A DNA stretch of 64,000 nt from Glossina fuscipes (GCF_014805625.2 NW_023998416.1:12464472-12528471); one strand, 5' to 3'; shown: positions 1 to 13,410, numbered from the stretch's first letter. Program-made: numbers and translations. Notes: generated by a model not told the origin, from the sequence alone.

Positions 1-388
1 TGCACTTAGGTTCGTATTGAAAATGGGCCGAATCGGGCGAGTTACACGCCTGTAACGCAAAATATATTGAAAAAATCTTTGCTTTCCCAAGGGAACTAAA
101 TCCGTTTCTTTTTATACGTATATGACGCTGTAGTGGCTGCACAGGAATGGAAAAGATTGTCCAACCTTTTCACATATTATAGGGTATCATCATATAATAT
201 TTTTCCAAAGCATTAATAAGGGACGAAAGCAAGCTTCAAAACCCCCCATGGAGTCTGTACATTTGCGACCAGTGTTCGAAAAGCACTCAATCAATTCTTC
301 GTTCCTCTGCGCATAGTCGTTTTGAGGTTGACAGCGGTGAGGATAAAAGGTTCGGTTACAGCCGAAAATAATTTTCTTACTTGTTATA
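1..388 (-). repeat. Decayed composite fly dispersed repeat (copy 1)
   Basis: Read on the minus strand, positions 388-350 carry the head sequence (acaagtaag..., then tcggctgtaaccgaacc), a start I associate with dispersed fly repeats. The same kind of head recurs near 6598. Positions 8-45 contain ttcgtattgaaaatgg followed by cgaatcgggc, matching the 'tattgaaaatgg..cgaatc' block of the copies near 9040 and 35420. The middle is too degraded to align by eye. It carries no ORF and is probably a non-autonomous element cut by the window edge. Confidence 0.5.
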
Positions 389-1335
389 CATTTCGCCCTG
401 TTATAATTTGATTAGGTAATCCTTTTGAATTACAATTTCTTTGTAACATCTGTTGTCAAAATAAGATAGAGAAAATAAAGTTAAGCGAAGGAAAAAGCAA
501 GTGTTTTACCTCGAGGTTAAGACACAACATCTTTGCGACGTGTAATAATAAATCATGGAAAACAATTCATCAAATTTTAATTGAATTTGTTCCATCCTGT
601 GGCATTCGTTGTTCTTGTCTCATTTCATATTTGGAAAGTGCTAAATAAAATGTTAGCCTATGGCGACTACGTATAAAAGCTTCCCTTGCTTCAGGATTAG
701 GAATTTTACAGAAAGCTTCTAGAAGACCAGCAGGCTTGGATGCAATCAATACTCAAAAGTCAAACGCATTCTAGAAAAGCGCTAGAACAACCACTCCAGT
801 ACTAGCTTTTCGTAAATTTCATAAAGAAAACTGTCATTAGGTTTTATATTTGCAAGAACTATGGCAGAAATTGCATCGAAAAGCAGAAATTCTCTTTCTT
901 ATCCTGGTTTGGCGCAAGCTTTTTAATGTTTTCAAAAATACATAGGTAGAAGCTTACATGTGAAAGACCAAACCCTTGCTGACTAACCTTAACGTTGCCA
1001 GAGCATTTTTTGTCAAAACATTACATATATTAAATAATTTACATTGTTTTATATGTGAAATGTATGTAACAATGAAGCATTAAAGTATTAGAAGAGATGA
1101 ATAAGTAACATATTAGCTCCTTGCATATATTCTGATCAGCAACATCAATTGCTGAAAATGATAAAGTAATGCGAAGTATCAATCTACAGAACAATTATGT
1201 TTGGAGACTTTGTCCTTTCCCTACATAAAATAACAGTTGTATTTACCATTATTGAGTTATTCAGTGTAAACAGACACTACTCATGGAACGCCCCAATCTA
1301 TATTTTTGATATTCGTTATTTTCGTTGTTCGATTT
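389..1335. other. Intergenic or intronic AT-rich DNA, no feature seen
   Basis: I see no ORF of note, simple-sequence run or recognisable repeat. The right part (about 1230-1335) may be the 5' flank of the mariner relic that follows, but I could not recognise its terminal repeat. Confidence 0.4.
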
Positions 1336-1379
1336 GAAAAAATCTGTTACCGAACATCATCAGACACTTTTAGAAGCTT

Positions 1380-2275
1380 AAGGCGATGCTGCTACATCAT
1401 ATCCCAATTGGCGGTTATGGTTTCAACAGTGCAAAAGTGCCGATTTTGATATCAGTGACAAAGAACGGCCTGAAGGATCGAAAAAGTTGCAAGATAATGA
1501 ATTCCAAGACTTATTGGACGAAAGTCCAGCTGAAACTCGCAAAAAACTTTCAAACACTCTAGCAGTTAATGAATCAACGTTTTCTAGCCTAGACGGAGAG
1601 AGATCCGAAAGAAGTGAAAACAACTATCATATTTGGCTGGAATTGACTGAAAATGCCATTTTCATTCGTTTCAATATCGCCTTTTTATTGCTTGCCAAGC
1701 AAAAAGAAAAGAAAAGTTCTCCGCGAACAAAGCTCCTACGTTAGTCCTGGAGAGCCATCCACATCGACATCGAAGCGGAATATTCATGGCCATAAAGTTT
1801 TGCTGCGCGTATGGTGGAATCGGCAAGGTGTAGTATATTACGAGCTGTGAAAACCGAATGAAACTATTACTGGAGACGTCTACCGATCTGAACTGAACAC
1901 ATTCAACGATATCTCGTTGCAAAAACGACTAGCAACTATCAATTAACATACGCAAACTTACCCTTGGCCACAGGTTACAACATTTGTCAGGGATGTATTC
2001 GAATGGGAATTTCTGCCGTACACAGCATACTCCCTAGATACAGCGCCTCCGATCACTACTTATTCGGATCGGGCACTCAGCATGCGGTCTCGAAATGCTG
2101 AAGAGGTGCGAAAATGACTGCCAAACCAATATTGTTCCTTCGATACGGTGCCCGAAAGATGGAGAAAGGTTGTAGAAAATTATGGAAATGATGGATTGGT
2201 ATCAATTTTTCTCAATCGATGCCTTTTTCAAGTGAAAACATTATCGGAATACACGTATAAACATTACTATAACTA
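1380..2275 (+). pseudogene. Irritans-type mariner transposase relic
   Basis: Translating successive plus-strand frames gives the order of an irritans-subfamily mariner transposase. It starts with the helix-turn-helix-side segment with FQQCKSADFDISDKERP (about 1410-1470), then DNEFQDLLDESPAETRKKL (1493-1550). Next come PGEPSTSTSKRNIHGHKVLL and RVWWNRQGVVYYEL (about 1748-1849), KPNETITGDVYRSEL, and finally a WEFLPYTAYSLDTAP block (about 2008-2050). The coding frame is broken by stops and frameshifts. The region that should hold the first catalytic Asp (family TGDEKW motif) is missing between about 1690 and 1745. Terminal inverted repeats were not recognised. It is a dead DNA transposon, not a host gene. 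Confidence 0.85.
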
Positions 2276-3339
2276 TAAAAAAAGTTAGCAGAGAGCGATT
2301 GCGGTATCTAAGAAGAGAATTCACTCATAGTTAAGTATATTGAAATGCTTACGCATATCTATTGTATTAGATTAGGTTTCTGCTTACAACAGCCAAGAAC
2401 GCATATACGTTATAAAGCGTTATGTATTGTCAGCCAACCACTCTATTAGGTTAGCTTCCAGGAAGTTTTCTCTTAACAACTACCTCACCGTCTGACAAAG
2501 AAAATTAATGCAAAGGTGGATAAAGCTCCTAATTTGTATGATGTGGAGCCCTTTACCGGAACATTAAAAGCAATTTCGTTTAGTACAGAAACCGGGATAC
2601 GATCTTCCCTCACTTGACAATTTCTCAATGCACTAATGAAGCCTAACCGTAGAAAGAATGGCTTGCACTTTTTCGAGGAATAGTTAGCGAATGCAAGTCC
2701 ACTTGCAACGCTACATACAATAATGAATATATAATGAATATATAATAGAATTAAATGCGTTATATGACAACCGGCACTACCCACAAAGTCTTATCGCATT
2801 CGCATTATTGGAATTGTGTATACTGCTGCTATTTGATGTGAATATTATTTTAATTTCCATTATTTGAAGTTAATGCGTTTAAGAAGAAGAATTTAATCAA
2901 ATTTATGGCCGTCTTCTTTGGCTTTTGTCTTTGGTTCCAGTATCTTGAATTATTGCTTAATTTTGGTTTAACTCAATGATTCATTTAATTTTCTGTTGTT
3001 GTTCTTTTTCTAGTTTCTTTCGCTTTTCGGTTTTCGCGTTTGAATACACCTTACTACCTATAATCGTATCTTTGTGGTCTTTTTAATGTTATACTGCGGT
3101 AGATTTGGTTTATTACAATTTTAAATTCATGCATAGCACGAATATATAATATATATGTACGTATGTATGTATGCATGTACGTACGTTTCCAGTCAGAACG
3201 GACGTAGTGCAGTGATGGTGTGTGGTGTGGTTAAATGCAGCGTCAGAGTAGTAGCATTCAAATGTTCGAAAGCTTCGCGGTCATTTATCGTCAACAACAC
3301 AGAATGTGCTGCTACCGCATCTATATGTAATATGGGTTT

Positions 3340-3380
3340 GGTATGGTATGGTATGGTATGGTATGGTATGGTATGGTATT
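3340..3380 (+). repeat. (GTATG)8 pentanucleotide microsatellite
   Basis: Eight uninterrupted copies of GTATG. A short GTATG-type run recurs near 55950-55970. It lies in a microsatellite-rich block. Confidence 0.95.
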
Positions 3381-4019
3381 TTGTGTACGTAACTCTGGTG
3401 TTATTTTAACTCTTCACTGCATTGCCAATAAATTTAAGCACTACATAACTCTGAAAAAGTCCATTCGTGTACCAAACACTTACAAACTAATACACATACA
3501 CATCGCTTGGCCAATATTCGCAGCACTAAACCGTAAACCAAGAGCACAGAACAGTAGCCAGCACTTGTACTCAGGTCACCAAGTATAAAATCGCATCAAC
3601 GCTAACATCATGATGACCGTTCCTTTTCTGCGTTACAAACATATAGGATAAATGTTTGTTAGTATGTATATATACATAATATATATTTATATGTGTGTAT
3701 ATATATATATGCGCACGTATGGGTGCTTATATGCGTTATCAGAACGTACGAATGTTAAATAAACATAAATAACACACATTCCTTCTTACGTTACGTATGC
3801 ATTGTATATTTAAATGCTCATTCGCGTGCACTCGCATACAAACACGCTCGTACGCATAGTTTTTCAATAATGTTCAATGAAGCTCAAGAGTTTTGCATAT
3901 TTGGAGCGTAAATGAATTATCGGTTTATCGGTATGTGCAATGCGTGCAACGCGGAAACCAGAATACGTGTAGAAACCGATAAATATGAAACTTAATCATA
4001 ATAAAGAAAAAAAATTTTC

Positions 4020-4132
4020 TTTTTTTTTTTTTTATTATAAAAGAACACAAATTTAATGAAATTCATAAATTTGCAATAAATGCAGAAAGAAGCAAAAAAA
4101 AAAAAAAATAAAAAAAAAAAAAAAAAAAAAAA
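4020..4132. repeat. Poly-T and poly-A homopolymer pair
   Basis: A T run at about 4020-4033 and a nearly pure A run at 4094-4132 flank about 60 bp. The opposed tracts could form a hairpin. No retroelement body was seen attached to either run. Confidence 0.85.
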
Positions 4133-5228
4133 CGGAAAAAATTATAATCCGCACGCATACTATAAAAATAATCTTTTAATAACAAAATTAAAAGCAAATC
4201 ATCGTCGAGGCAATAAAAAGAAAAGAACTTGGAAAGAAAAATAAAAATTTGATGAAAAATTTTTCGTCAGAAAAAATTTTTCCTCAAAGAAGGAGAAAGA
4301 AACTATGGTCGGTTTACGCCGGATTCCTGGTAGCAAGAAATTTTTTTTTTTATTTTTTTTATTATTAATTTTAGACATGTCGGTCGGTCGGTCGTCAACA
4401 CTTTACTGTCATAGCGCATTGACAATTGCTTTTTCGGTCATTTTATATATGTAGGCATTACGTAAGAGCTTGATACAATTTTACAGCTCAACTAGGGTTA
4501 TGGCCGCCAATGGTAGTTTGCGAATATAGAATGGAAGATGGAAGTAAATCGATTTTGTACCTCTCGTTAAGTTAACGTTATAGGACCTGCCAAGAAAATA
4601 TCTGTGTGTTGCAAACACAGTGAAAAAATTAACATACCTTGTTAATAGGGATGAGCATAGAAATCTTTGCGTAAAGAAAAGTTTTTAAAAGATTTCTTCT
4701 TTTTTTGTTCATTTTACTTTTATATCCAACAACGCAACAGTCATTTGCATAAATTGCTCGAAGATAATGCTAACTTTTTACGGTAATCTGTGTTAGTTGT
4801 GTTGGCATCTGCGTGTACCTATGTGTGTGTCTCGAAAAGCCACAAAATATTTTGCAAAACTTTATTCTCTTTGACTTGACGTTAAGCTACGTTTTTACGG
4901 GTGTGCCTCACAATTTTAGATTGGTTTTCTGGATATTGAGTAATGCATATGTACCAAAGTTGCCCAGAAATAGATGGGCGGTTTAACAGTGCGTATATTA
5001 AACTGAAATAAACGATTTTTTTTTTTGTTTTTTTAATTTAGATTTGTTTCAAACTATGAGGCAAAACATTTGGAAAAGTATTTGAAAAGTAATATAAATA
5101 TTTTTTTTATTTTAAAATTTTTCCCATTTTCACCGCATATAAATCCATACAAAATTTTCCTTTTATGCTTATCGTACATATGCTTGCATTACTTTAGGAA
5201 AGAGAAAATCAGAAACAACTAAAAAGTC

Positions 5229-5261
5229 TATATATATATGTATATATATATATATATATAT
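5229..5261. repeat. (TA)n microsatellite
   Basis: An alternating TA run interrupted once by TG at about 5239. Confidence 0.95.
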
Positions 5262-6597
5262 CCGACTAAAGCTAACACTCTCTTCTTTAGAAAAATCTAT
5301 ATATGAGAAGAAAAAGAGAAAAAAACAATCCCCTAGAGAAATTTTTAGTTGCCACAGATCTTTTATCCATTGTTCTGTAAAACGTTGTATATAGATATAT
5401 ATGATTTTAATATGTAAGATATTCGATTTTTTCCCAAACGCTCCAAGCTATTTTATATATATAGTCAGTCACATAAAGTCAACAAAGACAAATTTTATAT
5501 AACTCATTTCATACTTTCTAGTCTTCTATCGTTTGTATTTTATTCTTTGAGTCTTCTTGTTTGCGGCGAATATTTACTTTCGAATTGACACGCGTGACAA
5601 TTCCTTGCCGTTTTTCAGTCATCATCAAGTTCACCTATTTGGTACTCACATTAATGAGAAATCAGTCACCTTAACATAGAGTTAACGTACTTACTTTGCC
5701 CGATTCCGCTCGCGATGTCCCTTTATGTAAAATTTTTTAAAAAATTTTCTTTTTTCTTCCTTAATAGATGCTTTAGAGCTTCGAGAATATGTGGGAAATA
5801 ATTGTGAACTATCTCCTGAACGCTCCGACAAGAATGCTTGTGTGTTAAGTGAACTGCAGTTGGGATGTTGCAGCTTAATATGCTGGCTTTTGGTGTGCAC
5901 CTCTTTTAGCACACTGGAGAATGGCTTTGGAAACTGTTTACGTTTATTCAAAACCGTTTTCACCAAAAATATGTTGGCGTAGCTTCGCTAAGGTAACCTT
6001 CAACTTGATATAAGGCCGAGTGAGTTTCCTTACCTTCCATTGTTTTTACCAAGAAATTAAAACTTTAAGACGAGGTTTTTTAAGTTTCTCATGGCTTCCA
6101 CCGTAGGATTATATATTTTCTTGTGATTTTTTCCATCATTTCGCAACATATGAAGTACAAAACGCACAATTCTCTCTTTGACGGATACAACAAAACGAGC
6201 ACTTTGGAGGATATTTTTATGCTTCTCGGATCAATGGTGAAAAATTTCAGTTTTTCATTCAAACACTTGCCATTTACAAAGAAACCAATGTTGCTAAAAA
6301 CATATTTCATTACATCTGTAGACATAGATGTAGATGTAGAGATAGAGATTAAAGAATTTTTAAAGGATTTGCGTGTCGCAGAGAGCTCCTTCTACGAAAA
6401 TTATCCTCAGAGGTTAGCGGCTGTGTTGCCATTTTTTACTATATTTCTAACATAATTTTATCTTCTAGTATTTTAAGGTACGCTTAGTAATCTTCCCAAA
6501 TATTATTGTTCTACCATATTTCCTTCCATCCCAAAAAAATTGTAGAAAAACCACTTCTTCATAGGCTCTTGCAGCAATTTAAACTCTTGAAGAAAAA

Positions 6598-6905
6598 AAA
6601 CAAGTAAGATAGTCGGGCAAGGTCGATCTTTAAATACCCTACACTATATTGTCTAACACAGTTCTTATTGTTCAAAAATTTTATCTTGTTTCTATATAAA
6701 GGCGTATTTGTGGGGAAGCGGGGCCAAAACGCAACCTCATGCAGTACAAATTTAGTCCCTGCATAGGGCAGGATCCAAAAATTGGCGTAGGTGATCCCAA
6801 TTTTGTAGAGTTCATTTTTATATGAAATTATTATTATGCGCCAATGGTGAAAACCCTTACTTGGAATAGAATCCAAAAAATAGACCGGGGTGGTCCAAAT
6901 TTGGT
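6598..6905 (+). repeat. Composite fly dispersed repeat (copy 2)
   Basis: It begins with acaagtaagatagtcgggc and runs into ataccctacac at 6637-6648, the same head and end block seen in other copies in this window. Downstream it holds two related stretches, 'gggatccaaaaattgg...gatccca' and 'gaatccaaaaaatag...ggtcc', which suggest an internal subrepeat. The right end is not sharp. It has no coding capacity. Confidence 0.55.
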
Positions 6906-8920
6906 ACAGTTATTTTTTTTATATTAGAATACTATTGCAAGGTGAATAATAGCTTGTAATAACCAAGTTTTGTACAGAATTTTTATCTTACTATCTATGG
7001 ATTGCCATTTTCCATACGCGCTTAATATGGTTATGTACGGCAAAGTTATGTTACTTTGGAGCCATCTATTCCGAAAAATTCGACTAACTTTTGCGAACGT
7101 ATATTACATACTGCTATATTATATACTAATCTACCTCTATATGCATTTTACTTGGATCTTAGTTTATTTTTTTTCAAAGTTACTTTGCTAATTTACTTTA
7201 CTTAATCCATTTTTACTACTTATCGTAACGCAGCCTAGTTTGAGTTATAGCAAACTACTTTGTATTCAATCAATAATTTTTTCCATGCCAACCTACCTTA
7301 TTACGCGCAGACGATTGTATAGTCAGTAAAGCACGTCTACAATCGTATAAAAAGTTATAGTGGGACGTGACTGTTAATTTACTGGGAACACACTTTACAT
7401 TATAACCAATGAGTAGGCAGTCGATTTTATAACATTTAATTTGACTATTTTTCATTAAAAAGGGGAAGAATATTTCAATTACTCATTGCAACGACATAAA
7501 TGCCTCTTTTCTCTTCTTCTCTTCTCTTCAATAAATCAATTACCTTAAAGATCACAATGCCATCATGCAGTCATCATTTATTTCCCATATAAAGGCAAAG
7601 AGTGCCGTTGACACATTAGGTGTCTAGGCCGCCTTCTGCATGGCACGATCTTATGATGAACTAATAAAGCAAATTAAATCGAATAAATATAATCGTAACT
7701 TAAAAGCTGTAGTGATAGACGAAGTGCGTTTCCTGCCATTGCTATCATCTCAATAACACGGCTTGACGGTTTCAAAAATCTTGGAACCTTCAAACCGTCA
7801 ATTAACGTATAAAAAAAAGAAAGACAATACCTGCGAAATCGTTAACGCGATATAAAACATAAACGGAAGGTCAATGAAAAAATTGTACTCAGCCTGAACG
7901 ATGAAAATCCTAAAAAGGAAAGTGAAGAGGTTTAGTAGAATGTCTGAAAAATCACGATGATTACCTTGCATATCGCAATAATCTTGATCCACGACGTTAC
8001 GTTAAATGAATGATTGCACGTAGCCGGTCTCCACGTCAAGGAGCACAACAAAAAATCAGGGGTATTTAAAAAGGAACATTTAGCGGTGACTTTAAGACTT
8101 CTATTTACCACAACTGGGAGATCAAAGAGAGAAATACACATGTGTTACCCTTATAGAACCAAGCGAAACCTACTTACCGAAAGGGCACATCATAAGCGTT
8201 AAGCCATTCTGTAACCTGTCCTACCTGCGGTCTTCTTTGGCTCATAGCTTGCAATGAGCGATAGTGCGATGAAGAATGCGGAGACCTTTTTGTTATTAAG
8301 ACCAATTAAAGCGAAGAGAAGTACTATGCAAAGGGACAAAAGGAAAGAGGACTTGGACTGCAAAGTGTTAGCAAAAAAATATACAGAAGACAATGTTAAA
8401 AAAAGAAAAGAGAAAATACCAAAATCTATTCAAAAACTGTACGAAACTGATTTCGAAGCATAGGAAAAAAAGATTAAGACTATAATACCAAAAAGGGGGT
8501 TTGAGACAGAGCTGAACGAAATATGCATTGACAGTGTTGTGCAAAAAACGCATTCAGAAATTTCGAAGAATAATAAACAATTTAAAGTTAGATTGGGTCC
8601 TTTAAAAGAAAATACGTAAAAAATTTACAAGAAGATGAGTGTGTGAAAATAGGCCTGCAGCATAAAGCACAAGAATGGCGGATGGCTTTATCAACGCAAT
8701 GAGATGCCGGGTTCGAAACAGCAAAAAATGCTCCAAAGGAGGCTCTTACTGCATGTAGTCTCGTTAAAGCATTGCATAAGTCACTGGATGCAACTGGCTA
8801 TGTCCAAATATAGAAAGGCAACGTTGCAGGAAATATACTATGATACTAAGTTGATGCCGACATATATAAAACCCAGAAGAATTGAGATAGACACATCCAC
8901 GAATCATTTTCTGCGTAGAT
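6906..8920. other. Decayed non-coding block with open but unidentifiable stretches
   Basis: Plus-strand stretches at 8254-8463 and 8464-8640 stay partly open and are Lys/Arg-rich, with repeated stops. A frame at about 8700-8800 reads as a helical segment. Together they look like a decayed coding sequence or mobile element between about 7.6 and 8.9 kb, but I recognise no family. A small inverted repeat (acgattgta at 7311-7319, tacaatcgt at 7338-7346) is also present. Confidence 0.3.
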
Positions 8921-8924
8921 CTAA

Positions 8925-9105
8925 CTTTGCCTGTGCATCTGTCATCGTGTCTGTTTTGTTTTCTAGTGCTCAACCTAAAGCCCATAAATTTTTACAACAT
9001 TGTGATGAAATTTGGTAGGCTGACATGTTTTGGGTTCAAGGACGAACCCTATTAAAAATGGTTCGAATCGAACCACTTTTTCGATCACTTACCCATTCGA
9101 ACACC
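8925..9105 (-). repeat. Composite fly dispersed repeat (copy 3)
   Basis: Plus-strand reading 'gtgctcaacctaaagc...gatgaaatttgg' then 'caaggacgaaccctattaaaaatgg' and 'cgaatcgaaccactttttcg' matches the minus-orientation copy at 35345-35465 block by block. It matches the plus-orientation copies at 13.1, 16.7 and 40.9 kb when reverse-complemented. No coding content. Confidence 0.7.
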
Positions 9106-11563
9106 TTACAGGGTCCTAGAAGCACTCTTCCGAGAGTTACAAGCGTGTGAACAAAATGATCATACACACCCCACTTTTCAAGATATAAAAATAAATTTAA
9201 AAACACTTTATAAATTAAACTTAGATAGATGAGGTGCGGACGAGAAATTTAAATTGAATTCAACTGCATTGAATCGATATAAATTTAATTACACTAAAGG
9301 GTATTCTTTTCGAAAGCGTTCAATCTGGCAATAAATTTTTTTATCTCTTTGCCATTACAAATCATTCCAATTTCTCTTTTCATCCTTTTTAATATTTTAT
9401 TTTCTTGACATAAATTTTTTGCGGGCGTTAGTCCTTCCGTACAATTGAAAAGGGCATATAGAATATTAGAAAACTATAAAAAAGGCATTCCGTTCAAATA
9501 CTTTATTATTGACAGGTTCAACTTTTCGCGGTGTTAAACAGTTTCATTTTATATCCTCAGAATAATTTCTTATTCACGTGCTTTGACTTTCTTACGCCAC
9601 AGTATGTGTGCGTGTGTATATTCATTGTGTGACACATTCTACAAAAACGTCTAGTCGTCGTAGTGCGAAGGGAGACGGTGGAGCCGTGAACTAAGTGAAT
9701 TGACAGTTATTGTTGTACTTTAAGCATTCCCAAGCTTGTGCGGAGGGTAACAAATGGATGATAGAAAGCAAAAAATAATCTGGTAAAATTTCTTATCAAG
9801 TTAACGAAAAAATCTTCTTTTTCCTATCATTATTTTTTTTTTTTTTTCTTTTTATTATAGAAAGAGAATTTTTTGTCATATTATTTTGCGAATTCAATTG
9901 AAGTTAATAATTTATCGGTAGGAGGTTACACGGTACATAAAGTTGTTCAATTCAAGTGTGTCGCTGCATTTTCTTAAAGTTATTCTTGAAGCTTTTGATT
10001 AACATGAATACGCTGATGAATACAATTACGTTAAAGTATTTAAATTTTTTTGCTTTCTTGTCAGCATCATATACTTATATATGGTATGCATAGTATAGTA
10101 GTGTTTGTATATGTGAAAATGAACTTATATATGCGTCTGCCATGTTTGCCAAATTATCAAATAAACGAGGATGCTCTTAACTCTTGCATTTACAATTTCG
10201 TAGAATTCTCTTAATGTAATCCAAGACATAAGAATACAAAGCTTTCATTTAATGAACCTTTTTAGGGAATCAGTTTGCATGGATAAAAAAAAAAAAAAAA
10301 CCAAAAAAATATTTACATTCGCTTTAACCCGAATATTGAACACCCATCATTCGAGCTAAACTAACTAAGTGCGTCAAGGTACGTAGTTAATCTATAATAA
10401 GTATGTGCCCTTCTCCGTTGATTATTCGCAGTCTGTCCCTTATCATCATATTATTTACAAGGTAAAGATGCACAACAGATCAGTGAATAGAACGTTTAGA
10501 AAGATTATTGGCTTTTTAGACTAACTTCGAAGCACCGAATCCCCATATATCTCCAAAAAAAAGAATCGGGACTACCAAGTTAATGCTCGCGGTTTCAGAT
10601 CTCAGAGCGGTAGAGCATACGGCTCAGTCCGTAAAAGCCCGATTAGAGCACACCGCGTACCAGTGTGCATATATTTCCCCTCACTTTTATCTGATCCTTA
10701 CCTTATTTCAGGTATCATCCATATTACCATTCTTACTATATTGCAATGAACATCCCTGGAGTGATTGGTTATACATATATATAAAAACGAGAAATCATTG
10801 ACGGAGGGTTACATCGAACATTTTCTTAATACACAATGAACTCATCAAGAACGTTTAATTGACTCAAACACCCTGGCTGCGTACAATAAAGAATAAATTT
10901 TGTCTCAACTATACCTTGACATTTTACGTACGCATTCTTGCCTGGAGTAATATTAAAAAATATTAAGAATGACGATTTTGATATTTTTCTCTAGAGGAAA
11001 CGTGCGCAAATCTTAAAAAAAAAAAAATTTTATAGTTTTTGACACAGATAGAACAAGGGAAACGTTGTCGCCAATAATTTGAAAACTTGAAAATCTAGAG
11101 AACAATTCAAACAATAGCCGAATATATTAATGTAAATTCATACCACTGCTCTGGCACTCGAGAAGCGAAGGGTACGCGTGCAGTTGTAGTAAAGTCTCGA
11201 AAAAACAATGGAGTGCAGTAGCGTAAACTGTGAAGAGAAAAGTGTCTGTCAGAATGTCAAATCAATTGGACACGTTTTGTAATGTGTTCGCCCTCCGTTT
11301 ATGCTTTTTATTCTTCTTTTCACTGTTTTGTTTTGCTATCTTTTGTTGCCAAAAGCAGAGTTAAATCACATCATACAAAACGAAGGCAAATAAACACAAA
11401 AACGAGCCAAAGAATATCATACAACGCATTGCCACCATCATCATGAATAATGTGCATACGAATGACGAACGTAAAGTATCTGCAGCTTAAAATATACTGT
11501 TGACAAGGAAATTCTAAACTAAACCTGAGCTTCGGTGTAAATTCAATTCATGCAGTCAAGTCA

Positions 11564-11614
11564 GTAACAGCAACAGCAATAGCAACAGCAACAGCAATAG
11601 CAATAGCAATAGCA
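11564..11614 (+). repeat. CAACAG/CAATAG imperfect trinucleotide repeat
   Basis: About eight CAAYAG-type hexamers (caacag, caatag). Such runs occur in fly Gln-rich exons and in UTRs. No long ORF runs through this one. Confidence 0.85.
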
Positions 11615-12243
11615 TCAACCTTCTACACATAAGTATGCACATAAATATTGAATAGCTTTAACTGTATACTACCGTCACACTAACTAACATGAATTAATAT
11701 TTATATACATATTTATTTCCTCTATGATTAACTTGAATTGTACGTACGGTACGGATGAAGCGAAAGAGAAAAAAAAAAAAAGAAAAAAATTGCAAAAAAA
11801 AAAAAAATGTGTTTTCTTTATCATTGAAATGAAAACGATCAAAATGAATCACGCAATCTAATCAAAAGCAATAATACCATTACTAACAACAAAGACAGCA
11901 GCAACAAAATCGACAAAATCAAGCAACATCAGCATTACTAATGCGTACTACTAAGTTGTTATACGTACGTACGTACGTAAGTCCATCATACGGCAAAAAG
12001 AAAGAAAAATCTTTTGTACACATCATTACCAGCACCAGAGAATAATCATCACCATCACCATCAGCAACGTCATTGTCATTACTAAATAGACAACAAACAA
12101 AACGACATCCACGTCTTCTTTTAGTTAGTTAGTTCCCTTCCTATCTAGTTAGCACATTGAAAAATGCATTTTTGTATCTATTTATGCACATCCTATCCAG
12201 AAATGGACAACCAACTAGTTTTTAGGGAGCATGTGATTAGTAG

Positions 12244-12279
<36 letters not shown>
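12244..12279. repeat. (TA)n microsatellite
   Basis: About 17 TA units. Confidence 0.95.
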
Positions 12280-12281
<2 letters not shown>

Positions 12282-12502
12282 GCAATCGTTATAATACAAA
12301 GAGAATACGTTGCGCCATGTTCGTCTGTGCGTATTTTCCTTTCTTTTTTTTTTTTTTTTTTTCTTTCTTTTCACTATTTATGGTTGAATTACGATTTAAG
12401 CTTTTATAGTTAGTTGATTGGGTGGGTTTATGTTCGCATATTCTAATGATATGAAACGTTATTCCAAGTGTAAATGAATGGAAATAATTGCATCACATAT
12501 AG

Positions 12503-12559
12503 CCATCCATCCATCCATCCATCCATCCATCCATCCATCCATCCATCCATTCATCCATT
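12503..12559 (+). repeat. (CCAT)n tetranucleotide microsatellite
   Basis: About 12 uninterrupted CCAT units, then an imperfect end (tcatccatt). Confidence 0.95.
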
Positions 12560-13079
12560 TACGGTTGATAAGTGATTAAGTGAATTTGTCAAAACAAATT
12601 TATCTCCTTTTACTATCAAAGCTATTTCAAATGCAAAAATGACTAGAATTGACTAAATTGGGAGGTCTGCAATTAAAGCGTGTAAGGTTCTCTCTCAAAT
12701 TGATTATCTTGTTTATTCATGAGAAACAATATTAAAAACAAATTATCTAAAACCAAACGAACAAAATTATATTCAGTTTATATTGCTAATTACCCTGCCA
12801 TTTTTGATTTTCTATATAAACTTCAGAGGGGGCATGTATTACAGTGCATTGCTTTTATGGAAAATACATATATAAAAGTTTGAACTAAGTCGATTGTTTC
12901 AAAGAGCGTTTTTCAAAATATTGTTTTCAAAAGAAAGCAAATAAACGTGTTGTGTGTCAGTCACCGCCCACCTTTACATACACCAGAAACTTTTCATGTA
13001 AAGGCGTAGTGGGAGAGCGCCCGATCTGTCAGCTGGCGTGAGCCGCATTTAACTTGAAAAATTGCCCTAACTGCACAAA

Positions 13080-13410
13080 AGCTTACATGTCAACTCCTTA
13101 GCTATCGCAATACGACGACTTTTCGAAGTAATGTGGGAAGTTATGTGGGAAAAAGTCGAAACAGTGGTCCGATTTTCAAAAGCGCTCGTCCTTGGATCAG
13201 AACATGGTGGCTTACCAAATTTCATGAAATTGTATCCGAAATTGCAAGATGTAAGTTGAACATAAATATACTGTTCATGCACACACATAAGAGGGACAGA
13301 CGACAAGACAAACCGATGAAAGGTGGATCTGTCTCAAGTCCCTCTGAATGTCACCTGCGTCCGCACAAGCTTAATAAAACGTTTGCATCGCATAAGGCGT
13401 AGGGTATAAA
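13080..13410 (+). repeat. Composite fly dispersed repeat (copy 4)
   Basis: The ordered blocks are: gtggtccgatttt (13153); gctcgtccttgg (13183); aaatttcatgaaattg (13217); aagttgaacat then gacagacgacaagacaaacc, a degenerate GTCY tract (13254-13315); tctgtctcaagtccctctga; cgcataaggcgtagggtata at the end (13389-13407). The same order appears at 40.9 kb. The open frames here are incidental. Confidence 0.75.

Larger units (their letters stand above)
2276..6597. other. Non-coding AT-rich block with microsatellites
   Basis: This holds simple repeats (GTATG, TA, poly-T and poly-A, listed separately) and no supported gene. The short ORFs at 5691-5966 (minus, 91 aa) and 6123-6455 (plus, 110 aa) have no recognisable domain. 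The segment 6515-6545 (ttccttccatcccaaaaaaa) resembles 50089-50110 (ttccttccatgccaaaaaaa), so 6.4-6.55 kb may be a minor dispersed repeat. Confidence 0.4.
9106..13079. other. Non-coding block rich in simple sequence
   Basis: From about 9.8 to 12.6 kb the DNA is dominated by A and T runs, CAA/CAG/CAT triplet-rich stretches (11370-12120), a CGTA run near 11962-11980, TA and CCAT microsatellites, and poly-T at about 12338-12362. I see no transposon relic. It could be a UTR or regulatory region, but no gene is supported. A tRNA-like string near 10600-10640 was rejected. Confidence 0.4.

Noticed and set aside
8254..8640. Possible host gene with Lys-rich coding sequence
   Set aside because: The frame has repeated stops and no splice pattern rescues it. 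It is better described as decayed sequence of unknown origin.
10595..10670. tRNA-like string (agagcggtagagcatacggc)
   Set aside because: It resembles the D-arm of a tRNA, but no matching acceptor stem, anticodon stem or TPsiC arm follows.
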